From positions 62,001 through 126,000 of the forward strand of contig NZ_PIOD01000003.1 in assembly GCF_003369565.1 (NCBI RefSeq): DNA of 64,000 bases, read 5' to 3'. Of this stretch, positions 1-8,326 are shown piece after piece (positions within the stretch are counted from its first letter, which is position 1; each line of letters starts with the position of its first letter). The notes under the pieces are model-generated. The model was given only the letters and a program-made list of their open reading frames with translations, was not told the DNA's origin and did no database searches. The stretch comes from Oceanobacillus chungangensis (GTDB taxonomy: Bacteria; Bacillota; Bacilli; Bacillales; Amphibacillaceae). The position numbers and the translations under genes are program-made.

Positions 1-570
1 ATGCCAGCAAATATTAGCCATGGTGGGCATGAGCTCTTTGATATTCATGAAGCAATGGGTGGATTAATTGGCGCGATGGAGCATTATTTTCTGTATGAAT
101 CACATATCCAAGACCCAGAGTTAAAAACAATGCTTGGACAGCATAAGAATTATTTAACACAGACGTATAATTCGATTGTGGAAGCTTTAAAAACCGGAAG
201 CGAACCAGCGATTAAAACGCAAACCTATAATATGGCAGCTAGTAATAATACCCTTTATGGAATGCAGCCTTCACAGCCTAAAACACCTGCACAATCGGCT
301 AATGAGATAAACGATCATTGTATCTCCAGTTTTTGGATGGGCCATTTAAAAGCATCCTCTTCCGCTTTTACAATGACAGCACTGGAAATAACGAATCCTG
401 TCTTGAGAAGAGTTTTTGCAGATAGTGTTCCAAATCTAATTGAAATGGCTTTTGAAGTTTATTTATACCAGAACAAACATCACTACTACCAAGTACCACA
501 GCTGAAGCAAGAAGATATGCAAAACTATATAAACGCCTTCGCACCCGTACAAGGTACAATGCCACATTAA
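1..570 (+). CDS. CotF-type spore coat protein (YhcQ-like)
   Basis: The 189-residue product has the coat F family look: an N-terminal HGGHEL..DIHEAMGG segment followed by two helical halves with buried aromatic and leucine positions, ending in a Tyr/His-rich stretch (HHYYQVPQL). Family members such as B. subtilis CotF and YhcQ are spore-associated proteins made in the mother cell or forespore. The ATG is the first base of the window, so the RBS and any longer N-terminus cannot be seen; the HGGHE motif close to the start suggests the ORF is nearly complete. A hairpin terminator follows directly. The family call is from recalled motif similarity, not a search. Confidence 0.75.
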   Translation: MPANISHGGHELFDIHEAMGGLIGAMEHYFLYESHIQDPELKTMLGQHKNYLTQTYNSIVEALKTGSEPAIKTQTYNMAASNNTLYGMQPSQPKTPAQSANEINDHCISSFWMGHLKASSSAFTMTALEITNPVLRRVFADSVPNLIEMAFEVYLYQNKHHYYQVPQLKQEDMQNYINAFAPVQGTMPH

Positions 571-582
571 CGTCAAGTATCG

Positions 583-612
583 AGGAGTCCAAATATTGGA
601 CTCCTTTAATTT
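583..612 (+). terminator. Intrinsic terminator after the coat gene
   Basis: AGGAGTCC (583-590) pairs with GGACTCCT (598-605) around a 7-base loop and is followed by a T-rich stretch, 12 bases past the coat gene stop. Confidence 0.85.
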
Positions 613-658
613 TGGTAGAAGATGCAAATAGTTTTTTTACCTAGGGGACGTTTTGTAT

Positions 659-1110
659 AGTTGGTTGCTATTTATATAAAATGCGAACTAAGAGCTTTCC
701 GATACGGACAGTCACGTATCCGGAGGGTGACGCGGTCTGCTCCTTCGGAAGAAGACCACTTCCGATGGTTCTTAAGCCGTTGCTATTCCCACAGGACAAT
801 GAAGGCTTCGACAGCGTTACATCACACGATGAGAATCGTTTTTATTCGGGGAGTCTTCTGTCCCCCGCTGCAATCAACGGTTATGATAGAGGAATTGCCC
901 TCTCGTCTTATATCATAAATAAAATGCTGACAGTAGTATTGCACAATACTAGCGTAAAAAATACACGAAGACTCCTGCGGGAGGAAGGGCTTAGGTGAGA
1001 CTTCGAAGTGCGTAAGCACAAGATGGCTCACCAGCCCCCCGCGGAAAGCGAAGTGTATTTTTGGAGCGGTTGGCTAGAAGCACCTAACTAGTTCGTAATT
1101 TATATCAACT
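659..1110 (+). repeat. MITE-like dispersed repeat, copy 1 (full length)
   Basis: This roughly 450-bp non-coding element fills the gap between the coat gene and the AIM24 gene. Its ends are degenerate inverted repeats: TATAAAATGCGAACTA near the left end matches the reverse complement of TAGTTCGTAATTTATA at the right end in 14 of 16 positions, and both ends carry AGTTG/CAACT. Inside, AAATACAC (959-966) pairs with GTGTATTT (1053-1060), enclosing CCTGCGGG against CCCCGCGG and GGTGAG against CTCACC, so the core can fold into a long nested hairpin. Related sequence occurs near 9.85, 19.05, 25.27 and 39.05 kb. Short ORFs here are not conserved between copies. I recognise this kind of repeat from other Bacillaceae genomes but know no assigned function. 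Confidence 0.75.
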
Positions 1111-1234
1111 GCTGACTATCATCTATTACATGACAAATAGTTGTCATCATAACATCCAAATTGTCTAACAAAAAACGAATCTTTATCATTAGTTACCCGT
1201 AATAGTATTTATATAATCGAAAGGATGGGGAGAA

Positions 1235-2035
1235 ATGAACAATCATGAAATTGATTACAAACTATATGGGGATGACATGCAATTTGTCGAGGTCGAGCTT
1301 GATCCACAGGAAACAGTAATTGCGGAAGCAGGAAGCTTAATGATGATGGATGATGAGATTCGCATGGAAACAATCTTTGGCGATGGTTCCAACAAGGATC
1401 AAGGTGGACTGATGGGCAAGTTACTTGGTGCTGGGAAACGAGTAATCACTGGTGAAAGCTTATTCATGACGACTTTTACAAATCAAGGCGTTGGTAAAAA
1501 GCATGTATCCTTTGCTTCACCATATCCTGGAAAAATCATTCCAATGGATTTAAGCGAAATTAGAGGGAAATTAATCTGTCAAAAAGATTCATTTCTCGCA
1601 GCTGCAAAAGGGGTTGCAGTTGGCATTGAATTTCAACGTAAGATTGGGGCTGGCTTCTTTGGTGGAGAAGGCTTCATTATGCAAAAGCTCGAAGGTGATG
1701 GCTTAGCCTTTGTTCATGCGGGTGGAACGATTCATAAACGGGAACTTCAGCCTGGAGAAACATTACGCGTCGATACTGGGTGTCTAGTTGCAATGACAGG
1801 TGACGTAGATTATAATATCGAATTCGTTGGCGGCGTAAAGACAGCATTATTCGGTGGAGAAGGATTATTCTTCGCGACTTTACGTGGCCCAGGAACTGTT
1901 TGGATTCAGTCGCTCCCATTCAGCAGACTTGCTAGCAGAGTATTTGCTGCAGCACCTGGTAGAGGCGGTTCGAAGGATGAAGGAAGTATTGCTGGAGGAT
2001 TATTCGATATCTTTGGTGGGGATAGAAGCAGATAA
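1235..2035 (+). CDS. AIM24 / TIGR00266 family protein
   Basis: The 266-residue soluble protein belongs to the AIM24 beta-sandwich family. Family-like features are the early segment [15 protein letters not shown], the long run of glycine-turn beta strands ([19 protein letters not shown]), [11 protein letters not shown], and the tail [20 protein letters not shown]. The family is related in fold to the tryptophan RNA-binding attenuator family; its bacterial function is not established. Start ATG at 1235 follows AAGGATGGGGAGAA. A Gly-rich C-terminus ([14 protein letters not shown]) is typical. It appears monocistronic, with repeat copy 1 upstream and a terminator downstream. Confidence 0.85.
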   Translation: MNNHEIDYKLYGDDMQFVEVELDPQETVIAEAGSLMMMDDEIRMETIFGDGSNKDQGGLMGKLLGAGKRVITGESLFMTTFTNQGVGKKHVSFASPYPGKIIPMDLSEIRGKLICQKDSFLAAAKGVAVGIEFQRKIGAGFFGGEGFIMQKLEGDGLAFVHAGGTIHKRELQPGETLRVDTGCLVAMTGDVDYNIEFVGGVKTALFGGEGLFFATLRGPGTVWIQSLPFSRLASRVFAAAPGRGGSKDEGSIAGGLFDIFGGDRSR

Positions 2036-2037
2036 GG

Positions 2038-2090
2038 GATATTACCAGTTAATGGTGTTCCAATCTAGGTAATATCGGACAATTTTTTGC
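2038..2090 (+). terminator. Intrinsic terminator after AIM24 gene
   Basis: GATATTACC (2038-2046) pairs with GGTAATATC (2068-2076), with an A/T-rich tail containing six T. Confidence 0.7.
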
Positions 2091-2131
2091 ACATACTATC
2101 CATGAAAATCCTATACAAAGAGGTGGATGGC

Positions 2132-2317
2132 ATGGGTAGAGATGATCACAATAAATCAAAGAATAACTTCTTAGCACAGACACCGAAACAGCAACTGGTA
2201 ACCGACGGAATTGACGTAGAATTCTCTGAGGAATTTGCTGATGAAGATGACTTAGTAGCGCAAGCAAGAAGTAGAGCTGCGGATCGACGTGTAAAAGGAA
2301 AAAATCCGAAGCTGTGA
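2132..2317 (+). CDS. YfhD family small protein
   Basis: A 61-residue, highly charged protein (MGRDDHNKSKNNFLAQTPK...) containing the DVEFSEEFADEDDLVAQARS block that characterises the YfhD family of Bacillus. No membrane segment is visible. The start at ATG 2132 is preferred over the in-frame ATG at 2102 because AAAGAGGTGG lies immediately upstream at proper spacing and because family members begin MGR. Function is unknown; B. subtilis yfhD is a small gene of unassigned role. A perfect hairpin terminator lies about 100 bases downstream. Confidence 0.8.
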   Translation: MGRDDHNKSKNNFLAQTPKQQLVTDGIDVEFSEEFADEDDLVAQARSRAADRRVKGKNPKL

Positions 2318-2422
2318 CGCCTTTCTTTTGATTAGCAGAAATGATTAATGTTGGTTTTCATCAATATACCTTATCATCATTAAGATTTTGTATAAACCCT
2401 TTGGTTAGATTTTCATTTGGAT

Positions 2423-2459
2423 AAAGAGCGACCTACATTTTACTGGTCGCTCTTTATAA
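2423..2459 (+). terminator. Intrinsic terminator
   Basis: AAAGAGCGACC (2423-2433) and GGTCGCTCTTT (2445-2455) form an 11-bp perfect stem around an 11-base loop. It can act on both strands and ends the yfhD-like unit. Confidence 0.85.
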
Positions 2460-2555
2460 TTATATTAAAGTAGTTTTTCTATTTAGTGTATTTGACATAC
2501 ATACGGAAATTGCAGTACATTAAGTTTAACAACGCATAAAAGGGATTGATCAATT

Positions 2556-3008
2556 ATGAGCAATAAGAGTGTGGATGAATATCTAACAGATGGTATGTAT
2601 GGTACACGACTTCCTAAAGATGATGAGCGCAAACAATTTTTAGGAACCCTTCGTGAGAGAATCGTTATTGCCCTAACAATTGGACAAGTAATGACCGACA
2701 AAGGACTCGCGAAATTAGAAGAAGCGATGAAAGATAATACCCAGGCTAAGCTATTAATCAATGGTCATGTTTCATATAAATTTCTAAAAGAAGAAAAAGC
2801 ATTAGCAGATAAATATCAAATTCCTTACACAACAATTACAGATGAAGAAAATAATACGGATATTGGCGCTGTCTTAACTTATGATCATGCAATTGATAAA
2901 GAGGAAATTTTTATCACGGAAGAAAGTCAACCAGAAGAACCAGTCGAAGAGAAAACTACTTCTATTTTCGCTAAATTGAAGCACTGGTTCGGATCTACTG
3001 AAAAATAA
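2556..3008 (+). CDS. YueI family protein (DUF1694)
   Basis: The 150-residue protein matches the YueI family: the N-terminal MSNKSVDEYLTDGMYG and the LGTLRERIVIALTIGQVM block are characteristic, followed by a small alpha/beta domain (AKLLINGHVSYKFLKEEKALADKYQ). The acidic C-terminal linker ends in a basic amphipathic segment (IFAKLKHWFGS). No catalytic motif is recognised and the molecular function of the family is unknown. The ATG is preceded by AAAGGGATTG. A terminator follows directly, so it is likely its own unit, although the next gene starts only about 70 bases later. Confidence 0.8.
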   Translation: MSNKSVDEYLTDGMYGTRLPKDDERKQFLGTLRERIVIALTIGQVMTDKGLAKLEEAMKDNTQAKLLINGHVSYKFLKEEKALADKYQIPYTTITDEENNTDIGAVLTYDHAIDKEEIFITEESQPEEPVEEKTTSIFAKLKHWFGSTEK

Positions 3009-3013
3009 TCTAG

Positions 3014-3041
3014 ATTCCCTGTCACAGTTCAGGGAATTTTT
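3014..3041 (+). terminator. Intrinsic terminator after yueI-like gene
   Basis: ATTCCCTG (3014-3021) pairs with CAGGGAAT (3030-3037), followed by TTTTTG. Confidence 0.85.
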
Positions 3042-3081
3042 GTTTAATGTTAGGCAACATCATAATCTATGGGGGATATTC

Positions 3082-3626
3082 ATGCAAACAGAAGTATATA
3101 AATTAGAAGTTGCTGGCGTAACTCGAGAATTACCAATTATTCAAATTGCAGAGGATCTAAAAATAGCAAGTTTTGTAATTTTAGGAGACGTCGAAATTGT
3201 CGAAGCTGCTTCAGTTCAATTAGCCAAGAAATTAGCAAACGTCGATATTCTCGTTACTGCTGAGGCAAAAGGAATTCCTTTAGTATATGAACTTGCAAAA
3301 AAATTACATATGAAGCATTATGTTGTTGCACGAAAAAGTGTAAAACCTTATATGGACAACCCGTTAATCAATGAAGTTGTCTCGATTACGACTCAAAAAA
3401 ACAGCTATTATGCCTAGATACAGAAGATGTTGCATTAATTAAAGGAAAGCGAGTTGCCGTCATCGATGACGTAATTAGCACAGGTGAATCAATTAAAGCG
3501 CTAGAAGATTTGGTTGAGCAAGCCGGCGGAAATATTGTTGCTAGAGCTGCAATTTTAGCTGAAGGTGACGCTTCATTACGTGATGATATTATATTTTTAG
3601 AGAAATTGCCGATTTTTAGAGATTAA
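3082..3626 (+). pseudogene. Type I phosphoribosyltransferase, interrupted by a -1 frameshift at an A7 tract
   Basis: Two ORF halves together give one apt-like phosphoribosyltransferase of about 180 residues. The first half (from ATG 3082, RBS GGGGGATATTC) holds VDILVTAEAKGIPLVYELAK and HYVVARKSVKPYM; the second half, in the -1 frame, holds the PRPP-binding motif RVAVIDDVISTGES and a normal C-terminus ending at 3626. The upstream frame stops at 3415-3417. The switch occurs at 3395-3401 (seven A) within the heptamer A-AAA-AAC (3396-3402), which is also a good bacterial -1 slippery sequence. So this may be a real mutation, a programmed or slippage-rescued gene, or a base-calling error. The family normally salvages a base from PRPP; the substrate cannot be told. 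Confidence 0.8.
3396..3402 (+). other. Possible -1 slippery heptamer A-AAA-AAC
   Basis: In the zero frame the codons read CAA AAA AAC, giving an X-XXY-YYZ heptamer exactly where the reading frame must move by -1 to join the two halves of the phosphoribosyltransferase. I did not find an obvious strong downstream stem, and a homopolymer error gives the same picture. Confidence 0.4.
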
Positions 3627-3700
3627 TTTACGACATCTCAGCACCCCTCTATTCATATTAACTGGAAAAATAGGAATAATAATGGATGGAGGTGGTCGTT

Positions 3701-3949
3701 ATGAGTAATCCCTATCGTTGTCCTAACTGCAAAACGAATCGTTCGCGATTTAATATGATTGAACAAGTAGCAACACCAGTTAAATTAGATGCACAAACTG
3801 GCGAGGTCATCAATGAATATACGAATGAAAAGGTCGAGGTTTTTCATAATCTATACCAAGGACCAAAGTACAGAATCCAATGTGCATCATGTGGACTTGT
3901 CGAGGATGAGCGTACATTTATTCAGTTTGCTTCGTATAATAGTAATTAA
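3701..3949 (+). CDS. Small zinc-ribbon protein, unknown function
   Basis: An 82-residue protein with an N-terminal CPNC pair ([13 protein letters not shown]) and a second pair CASC ([12 protein letters not shown]) about 50 residues later, the spacing expected for a zinc ribbon with a beta insertion between the knuckles. The start at 3701 is chosen over an in-frame earlier ATG at 3686 because GGAGGTGG lies 5-6 bases upstream. No further domain is visible. Similar short zinc-ribbon proteins occur in Bacillaceae, but I do not recognise a named family. It is followed by an intrinsic terminator and is probably monocistronic. Confidence 0.75.
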   Translation: MSNPYRCPNCKTNRSRFNMIEQVATPVKLDAQTGEVINEYTNEKVEVFHNLYQGPKYRIQCASCGLVEDERTFIQFASYNSN

Positions 3950-3965
3950 ATTTTATAGCGGGAAT

Positions 3966-3998
3966 AACATCGCTTAAGATTGTGAGCGATGTTTTTTT
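3966..3998 (+). terminator. Intrinsic terminator
   Basis: AACATCGCT (3966-3974) pairs with AGCGATGTT (3985-3993), followed by a run of T. Confidence 0.85.
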
Positions 3999-4133
3999 AT
4001 TTGCAAATCCCCCATAATCTTGCCTGCTTATTCATTAAAATTTATATCGTTTAAGTTATGCTTATCAGTTTAGATAATCGAAATTTATCCAATCCTCTGG
4101 TACACTTAATATATCAAATGATGGAGGGATCTT

Positions 4134-4655
4134 ATGCGACTCAAAGATAAAAAAGTAATCGCTCTAGTTGAGCATGATTTTGAAGATTTAGAGCTTTGGT
4201 ATCCTGTTCTGCGTCTGCGCGAAGAAGGTGCACAAGTAGATTTTGTTGGAAAAGAAGCAAATCATAAATATATCGGAAAATACGGCGTACCTGCAGAATC
4301 AGATTATGCATTTACTGATATCAATTCAGCTGATTATGATGCAATCCTCGTACCTGGCGGATGGGCGCCAGATAAATTACGTCGCTATCCTGAAGTATTG
4401 AGCTTTGTTCGGGAAATGGATGCAGCGAAGAAACCAATCGGACAAATTTGTCATGCTGGATGGGTACTTATTTCAGCAGATATTTTACAAGGGAAGACAG
4501 TAACAAGCACGCCTGGAATCAAGGACGACATGACAAATGCAGGTTCAACATGGTTAGACGAAGCAGTTGTTGTTGACGGACATATTATCTCAAGTCGCCG
4601 CCCGCCAGATTTACCACCATATGTAAAAGCATTTGCAGACGTATTAGCGGATTAA
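4134..4655 (+). CDS. DJ-1/PfpI family protein (general stress protein 18-like)
   Basis: The 173-residue protein has the complete DJ-1/PfpI fold signature: an N-terminal strand KVIALVEHDFEDLELWYPVLRL, the turn VPGGWAPDKLRR, the nucleophile elbow QICHAGWVL with the reactive Cys followed by His, and the tail VVVDGHIISSRRPPDLPPY. B. subtilis homologues YraA and YfkM are general stress proteins; family members have been proposed as deglycases or proteases, which is unsettled. Start ATG 4134 follows GGAGGGATCTT. The gene stands alone and is followed by an array of phased ATATCGG boxes rather than a clear hairpin terminator. Confidence 0.88.
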   Translation: MRLKDKKVIALVEHDFEDLELWYPVLRLREEGAQVDFVGKEANHKYIGKYGVPAESDYAFTDINSADYDAILVPGGWAPDKLRRYPEVLSFVREMDAAKKPIGQICHAGWVLISADILQGKTVTSTPGIKDDMTNAGSTWLDEAVVVDGHIISSRRPPDLPPYVKAFADVLAD

Positions 4656-4704
4656 AGGGTGCCTGCTTGAAGGGGGGCAAGCACTGTCTCTCCTCGAAGT
4701 TTGT

Positions 4705-4800
4705 CGAATATCGGCGAGAAGTTGGTGGATATCGGCGTGTTTTCATTATATTTCGGCGCGTTCCACCAATATATCGGCGTATTTCAAAATATATCGGTAT
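4705..4800 (+). repeat. Phased ATATCGG box array, locus A
   Basis: Five boxes reading ATCGG or TTCGG begin at 4710, 4731, 4752, 4773 and 4793, spacing 21, 21, 21 and 20 bp, with dissimilar 12-13 base spacers. The core is ATATCGGCG. The array lies in the short gap between the PfpI-type gene and ypgR. The same box family recurs at 16.5 kb (plus orientation) and 34.75-35.04 kb (minus orientation). Confidence 0.85.
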
Positions 4801-4837
4801 TTTATGATTTAGCATCTTACTTGAAAGGAGGATAAAC

Positions 4838-5980
4838 TTGAAAATTGTCTCAATTGAACCAACTCCAAGCCCACATTCGATGAAAATTAATGTAAACGAT
4901 GAATTACCCGCTGGAGAGAATTTCAACTATAAGCATGACGATGACTTGGTAAATGCACCCGACTATGTCAAAAGATTATTCGAAATTGAAGGTGTAAAAA
5001 ACCTCTATCGTGTCGTTGATTTCATCGCATTGGCAAGAAATCCCAAAGTTCCGTGGGAAAGTATATTACCAGAGGTTCGCAAAGTTCTTGGCAGTGAAGA
5101 TGACGAAGAAACGCTAATAATAAAGGCAGTGCCTCAGCCACAGGATGCTTATGGAGAGATAAAAGTTTTTATTCAACTTTTCCGTGATATCCCAATGCAA
5201 GTTAAATTGGAAGACGGTAGTGAGGAAAAACGCTTTGGACTTCCTGAAAGATTCACAAATGCAATTTTAGCAGCATCCCCTTCCTCACCAAACGTTATTC
5301 TAGACAGAAAATGGGTCGAACAGCATACTAGATATGGATCCATGGAGGAAATCGGCAATGATGTTGTCGAGGAAATAGTTGCGAGCTATGATCAAGCACG
5401 CTTAGATACCCTTGTCGAACTAGCGTTCAAAACTAGAGATTCTATGGAAGTTAATGAAGCTAAGAAGGAAAGTCAAATTTCAATCGAAGAACTAAATAAC
5501 CCAGATTGGAAGGTTCGTTTCGCTGCACTTGACCGACTCATTCCAAGCTATGAAGATTTGCCATTACTTGAAAAGGCACTAGATGATGAAAAAGCATCAA
5601 TTCGAAGATTAGCTACGGCATATCTTGGCATGATTGAAGAACCAGAGGTCCTCCCCTATTTATACAAAGCATTGAATGATAAAGCAATCAATGTTCGACG
5701 CACAGCCGGAGATTGTATCTCAGACTTAGGCTTTAAAGAAGCTATGCCAAAAATGATTGAGACTTTAAGTGATTCAAGCCGCATTGTTCGCTGGCGAGCA
5801 GCGATGTTTTTATATGAAGTTGGTGATGAATCTGCTATCCCAGCCCTAGAGGCAGCAATCGACGATCCTGAATTCGAAGTACGTATGCAGATAAAAATGG
5901 CACTAGCACGGATTAAAGGTGGAGAAGATGCCAAGGGCTCTATCTGGCATCAAATGACCCAAGCAACGAAAGGAAGCTAA
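4838..5980 (+). CDS. YpgR / CvfC-type protein: NifU N-terminal-like domain plus HEAT repeats
   Basis: The 380-residue protein starts with a domain resembling the Nfu/NifU N-terminal fold (about residues 1-85: IVSIEPTPSPHSMKINVN, followed by KNLYRVVDFIALAR). Its C-terminal third carries at least five HEAT repeats recognisable by VRFAALDRLI, IRRLATAYLG, VRRTAGDCIS, VRWRAAMFLY and VRMQIKMALA. This architecture is that of B. subtilis YpgR and the Staphylococcus conserved virulence factor C; the biochemical role is not established, and a link to iron-sulphur assembly is only suggested by the first domain. The start is TTG at 4838, fixed by AAAGGAGG eight bases upstream. Confidence 0.85.
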   Translation: MKIVSIEPTPSPHSMKINVNDELPAGENFNYKHDDDLVNAPDYVKRLFEIEGVKNLYRVVDFIALARNPKVPWESILPEVRKVLGSEDDEETLIIKAVPQPQDAYGEIKVFIQLFRDIPMQVKLEDGSEEKRFGLPERFTNAILAASPSSPNVILDRKWVEQHTRYGSMEEIGNDVVEEIVASYDQARLDTLVELAFKTRDSMEVNEAKKESQISIEELNNPDWKVRFAALDRLIPSYEDLPLLEKALDDEKASIRRLATAYLGMIEEPEVLPYLYKALNDKAINVRRTAGDCISDLGFKEAMPKMIETLSDSSRIVRWRAAMFLYEVGDESAIPALEAAIDDPEFEVRMQIKMALARIKGGEDAKGSIWHQMTQATKGS

Positions 5981-6010
5981 CACGAGTCTATGCTCGGTTA
6001 GCTTTTTTTT
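5974..6010 (+). terminator. Intrinsic terminator overlapping the end of ypgR
   Basis: AAGCTAAC...CGAG at the gene end pairs with CTCG...GTTAGCTT with one bulge, followed by a run of eight T. Confidence 0.8.
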
Positions 6011-6203
6011 GTATATAATGTACTCCTACTTCCTTATGCTCATCTCGATAAAGATAATCCCACGAGGTTATCCTCGCTCTACCATTGATATTCTATTTCA
6101 CCAAACAATCTATACATCGTGATTATTAGTAACAAGGTTCTAATTCTCTCTATTAAAAAAGAAAGCAGACAAGAAAATACCGCTTTTTCTCATCTGCCAT
6201 TCT

Positions 6204-6806
6204 CTATTTTGCCTGTAAGATTTTTATATTTCCAGACCTTGCCTTTAATATTATTGGATTTTCACCTGAACCAATAATTCCTTCCAATCTATCTTTTGCC
6301 TCTCTCTCCAATTGTAATGGTTGGTTTGTCTTTATCTTCCCGGATTTTGTATTCGCCTCGATCGCTGCATTCAGCTGTACTAAGGAAAATCCAACTGTAA
6401 TGTCACCACTACTCGTTTCAATATCATATGCTGCCTCGCCTACTGCGGAGAATTTTACATCTCCAGAACTGGATTCAGCTTTCACATTTCCTGTAAAGCT
6501 TCGAACGTCAATTTCGCCTGATGATGTTTTTACACTTGTTTCTTCCGCCATCAAATAGTCTGCTGCTATATCACCTGAGTTGGCGCGAAGTGACGCTTTT
6601 TCGACTATTATTTTCTCCAATTCTATTTCTCCTGAAGATGTTTCCATTTCGAGAGATTTCCCATGGAGATTTTTTACAACGATATCACCAGAACTAGCAG
6701 ACCCGTGAATCACATCACTGGAAATATTTTTTATTTTTGCTTCACCTGATGATGTTTCAAAGGAAAGTTGCTCTATCTCGCTGTCCTTTAAAGATAAATC
6801 TCCCGA
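6204..6806 (-). pseudogene. 5'-truncated DUF4097-type beta-repeat protein
   Basis: The reading frame is open from 6806 to the stop at 6204 and encodes at least nine repeats of the type TSSGEI/SSGDI (SFETSSGEAKIK, GSASSGDIVVK, METSSGEIELEK, VKTSSGEIDVR, ESSSGDVKFS, ETSSGDITVGF), the parallel beta-helix signature of DUF4097 proteins. Upstream of 6806 the frame meets TAG and TAA, and no ATG with RBS precedes the repeats; the first ATG in frame (6713) lies within the repeat domain. Intact relatives have an N-terminal leader or membrane segment, which is missing here. The simplest reading is a deletion between this gene and panF. Whether the remnant is translated from the ATG or a GTG is unknown. 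Confidence 0.7.
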
Positions 6807-6877
6807 CTATTAGCGAAACATTGATTAGATAAGAAACCAGCTCACGGTTGATTTCCCCTCCGTCCAGAGATGGATAT

Positions 6878-8326
6878 TTAATTAAAGCTATTATTTAATC
6901 CTCTATCCTTCTTCTGTGTACTTAAACTAACAGATACATAGGCTATGAAAGCAAGCACAATCGACGATACGACAGAGTGCATTCCGAATGGTTGTGGATA
7001 ATACGTCTCAAAGATGATGTAAAAAACAATCCCGACAACACTCGAAGCAATCGCACCATATTTATTCCCTTTACTCCAGTATAGTCCACCAATAATTGGC
7101 CAGATAAATGCCGATTCTAATCCGCCCATAGAGAACAGATTTAACCAAATAATCAAATCAGGTGGATTCAGTGACATTAATACAACAATCACTCCTAAAA
7201 TGGTTGTAACTCCCATACTTAACCGTCTTATTCCTACCTCAGAAACTTTTGGATTAATATAATTAATATAGACATCTTTTACAACCGTCGAGCTAACTAA
7301 AATTAGCAATGCATTTACTGTTGACATGATTGCCGCCATCGGTGCCGCTAATACAATCCCAGCGAGCCAAGGTGGAAGCACCTCCATCGAGATTAATGGC
7401 ATCACGGTATCCCCTACTTCAATCCCAGGTAAAATTGGTCTAGCGAATACACCAATTAAATGCATATTTAACATAATAAAGCCGACAACAACAGTACTAA
7501 TCACAATTGCGCGATGAAGGGATCTGGAATTCTTATAGGACATCGCACGCACGGCAATTTGTGGAAGTGCTACGACCCCTACACCAACTAGAACCCAAAA
7601 GGACGAAACATATTGTGGTGTCAAATCTGCGTTCGTACCGAATGGTGTAATTAAGTTAGGGTTCTCTGCTGCTAAATCAGAAATAATTGCAGGAATTCCT
7701 CCACCAGCGATAATTACCCCAACTAATAAAATTAGCGTACCAAGAAACATGACACTTCCTTGAATCGTATCGGTAATTGCAACCGCACGAAATCCCCCAA
7801 TAATCACATAGATTAAGACAGATGCTGTAAAAATAAACAAAGCTGTTATGTACGGTAGCCCAGTTAGCGACTGAATTAAGCGTCCTCCACCAATCCACTG
7901 TGCCGACATCGCTGAGAAAAGGAAGATAATAATGCTAATTGCAGATAGGATGACCACCCATTTTGATTGATAGCGCTCCTTCAAGAAGTCAACAATCGTA
8001 ACGGCATTATACTTACGCGTAATGATGGCGAACTTTTTCCCTAAGACCATCAATACAAAATATCCGGTTGCAACCTGCGTCATGGAAAGCAGAACCCAGC
8101 CAAGTCCTTGATTATATGCCGCTCCCGGTCCACTGAGGAAGCTGCTGGCACTACCATATGTAGATACTAGCGTCATCGCTAAGACAAATCCACCTAAGCT
8201 TCGACCACCTAAAAAATATTCTTGTAAAAAGGAATCGCTCGATTTAACATGCCTTGCAGACCATATTCCAACGAAAAACACGATAACTAAAAATAATAGT
8301 AACGGTAAAATTACTTGCCAGTTCAT
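6878..8326 (-). CDS. panF: Sodium/pantothenate symporter
   Basis: The 482-residue protein is a sodium:solute symporter family permease with about 13 membrane segments. The signature region EYFLGGRSLGGFVLAMTLVS, the following TYGSASSFLSGPGAAYNQGLGW and the GGLYWSKGNKYGA block match PanF; the E. coli protein is of nearly identical length. It would import pantothenate, the coenzyme A precursor, with Na+. The ATG overlaps the stop of the upstream yhdT-like gene by four bases, indicating translational coupling; the same yhdT-panF order is known in E. coli, which strongly supports the assignment. Assigned by recalled similarity and gene order. Confidence 0.9.
   Translation of the reverse strand: MNWQVILPLLLFLVIVFFVGIWSARHVKSSDSFLQEYFLGGRSLGGFVLAMTLVSTYGSASSFLSGPGAAYNQGLGWVLLSMTQVATGYFVLMVLGKKFAIITRKYNAVTIVDFLKERYQSKWVVILSAISIIIFLFSAMSAQWIGGGRLIQSLTGLPYITALFIFTASVLIYVIIGGFRAVAITDTIQGSVMFLGTLILLVGVIIAGGGIPAIISDLAAENPNLITPFGTNADLTPQYVSSFWVLVGVGVVALPQIAVRAMSYKNSRSLHRAIVISTVVVGFIMLNMHLIGVFARPILPGIEVGDTVMPLISMEVLPPWLAGIVLAAPMAAIMSTVNALLILVSSTVVKDVYINYINPKVSEVGIRRLSMGVTTILGVIVVLMSLNPPDLIIWLNLFSMGGLESAFIWPIIGGLYWSKGNKYGAIASSVVGIVFYIIFETYYPQPFGMHSVVSSIVLAFIAYVSVSLSTQKKDRGLNNSFN

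Noticed and set aside
661-1031. ORFs of 69-105 codons in dispersed repeat copy 1
   Set aside because: They lie in a repeat whose other copies break these frames, and they lack RBS and recognisable domains.
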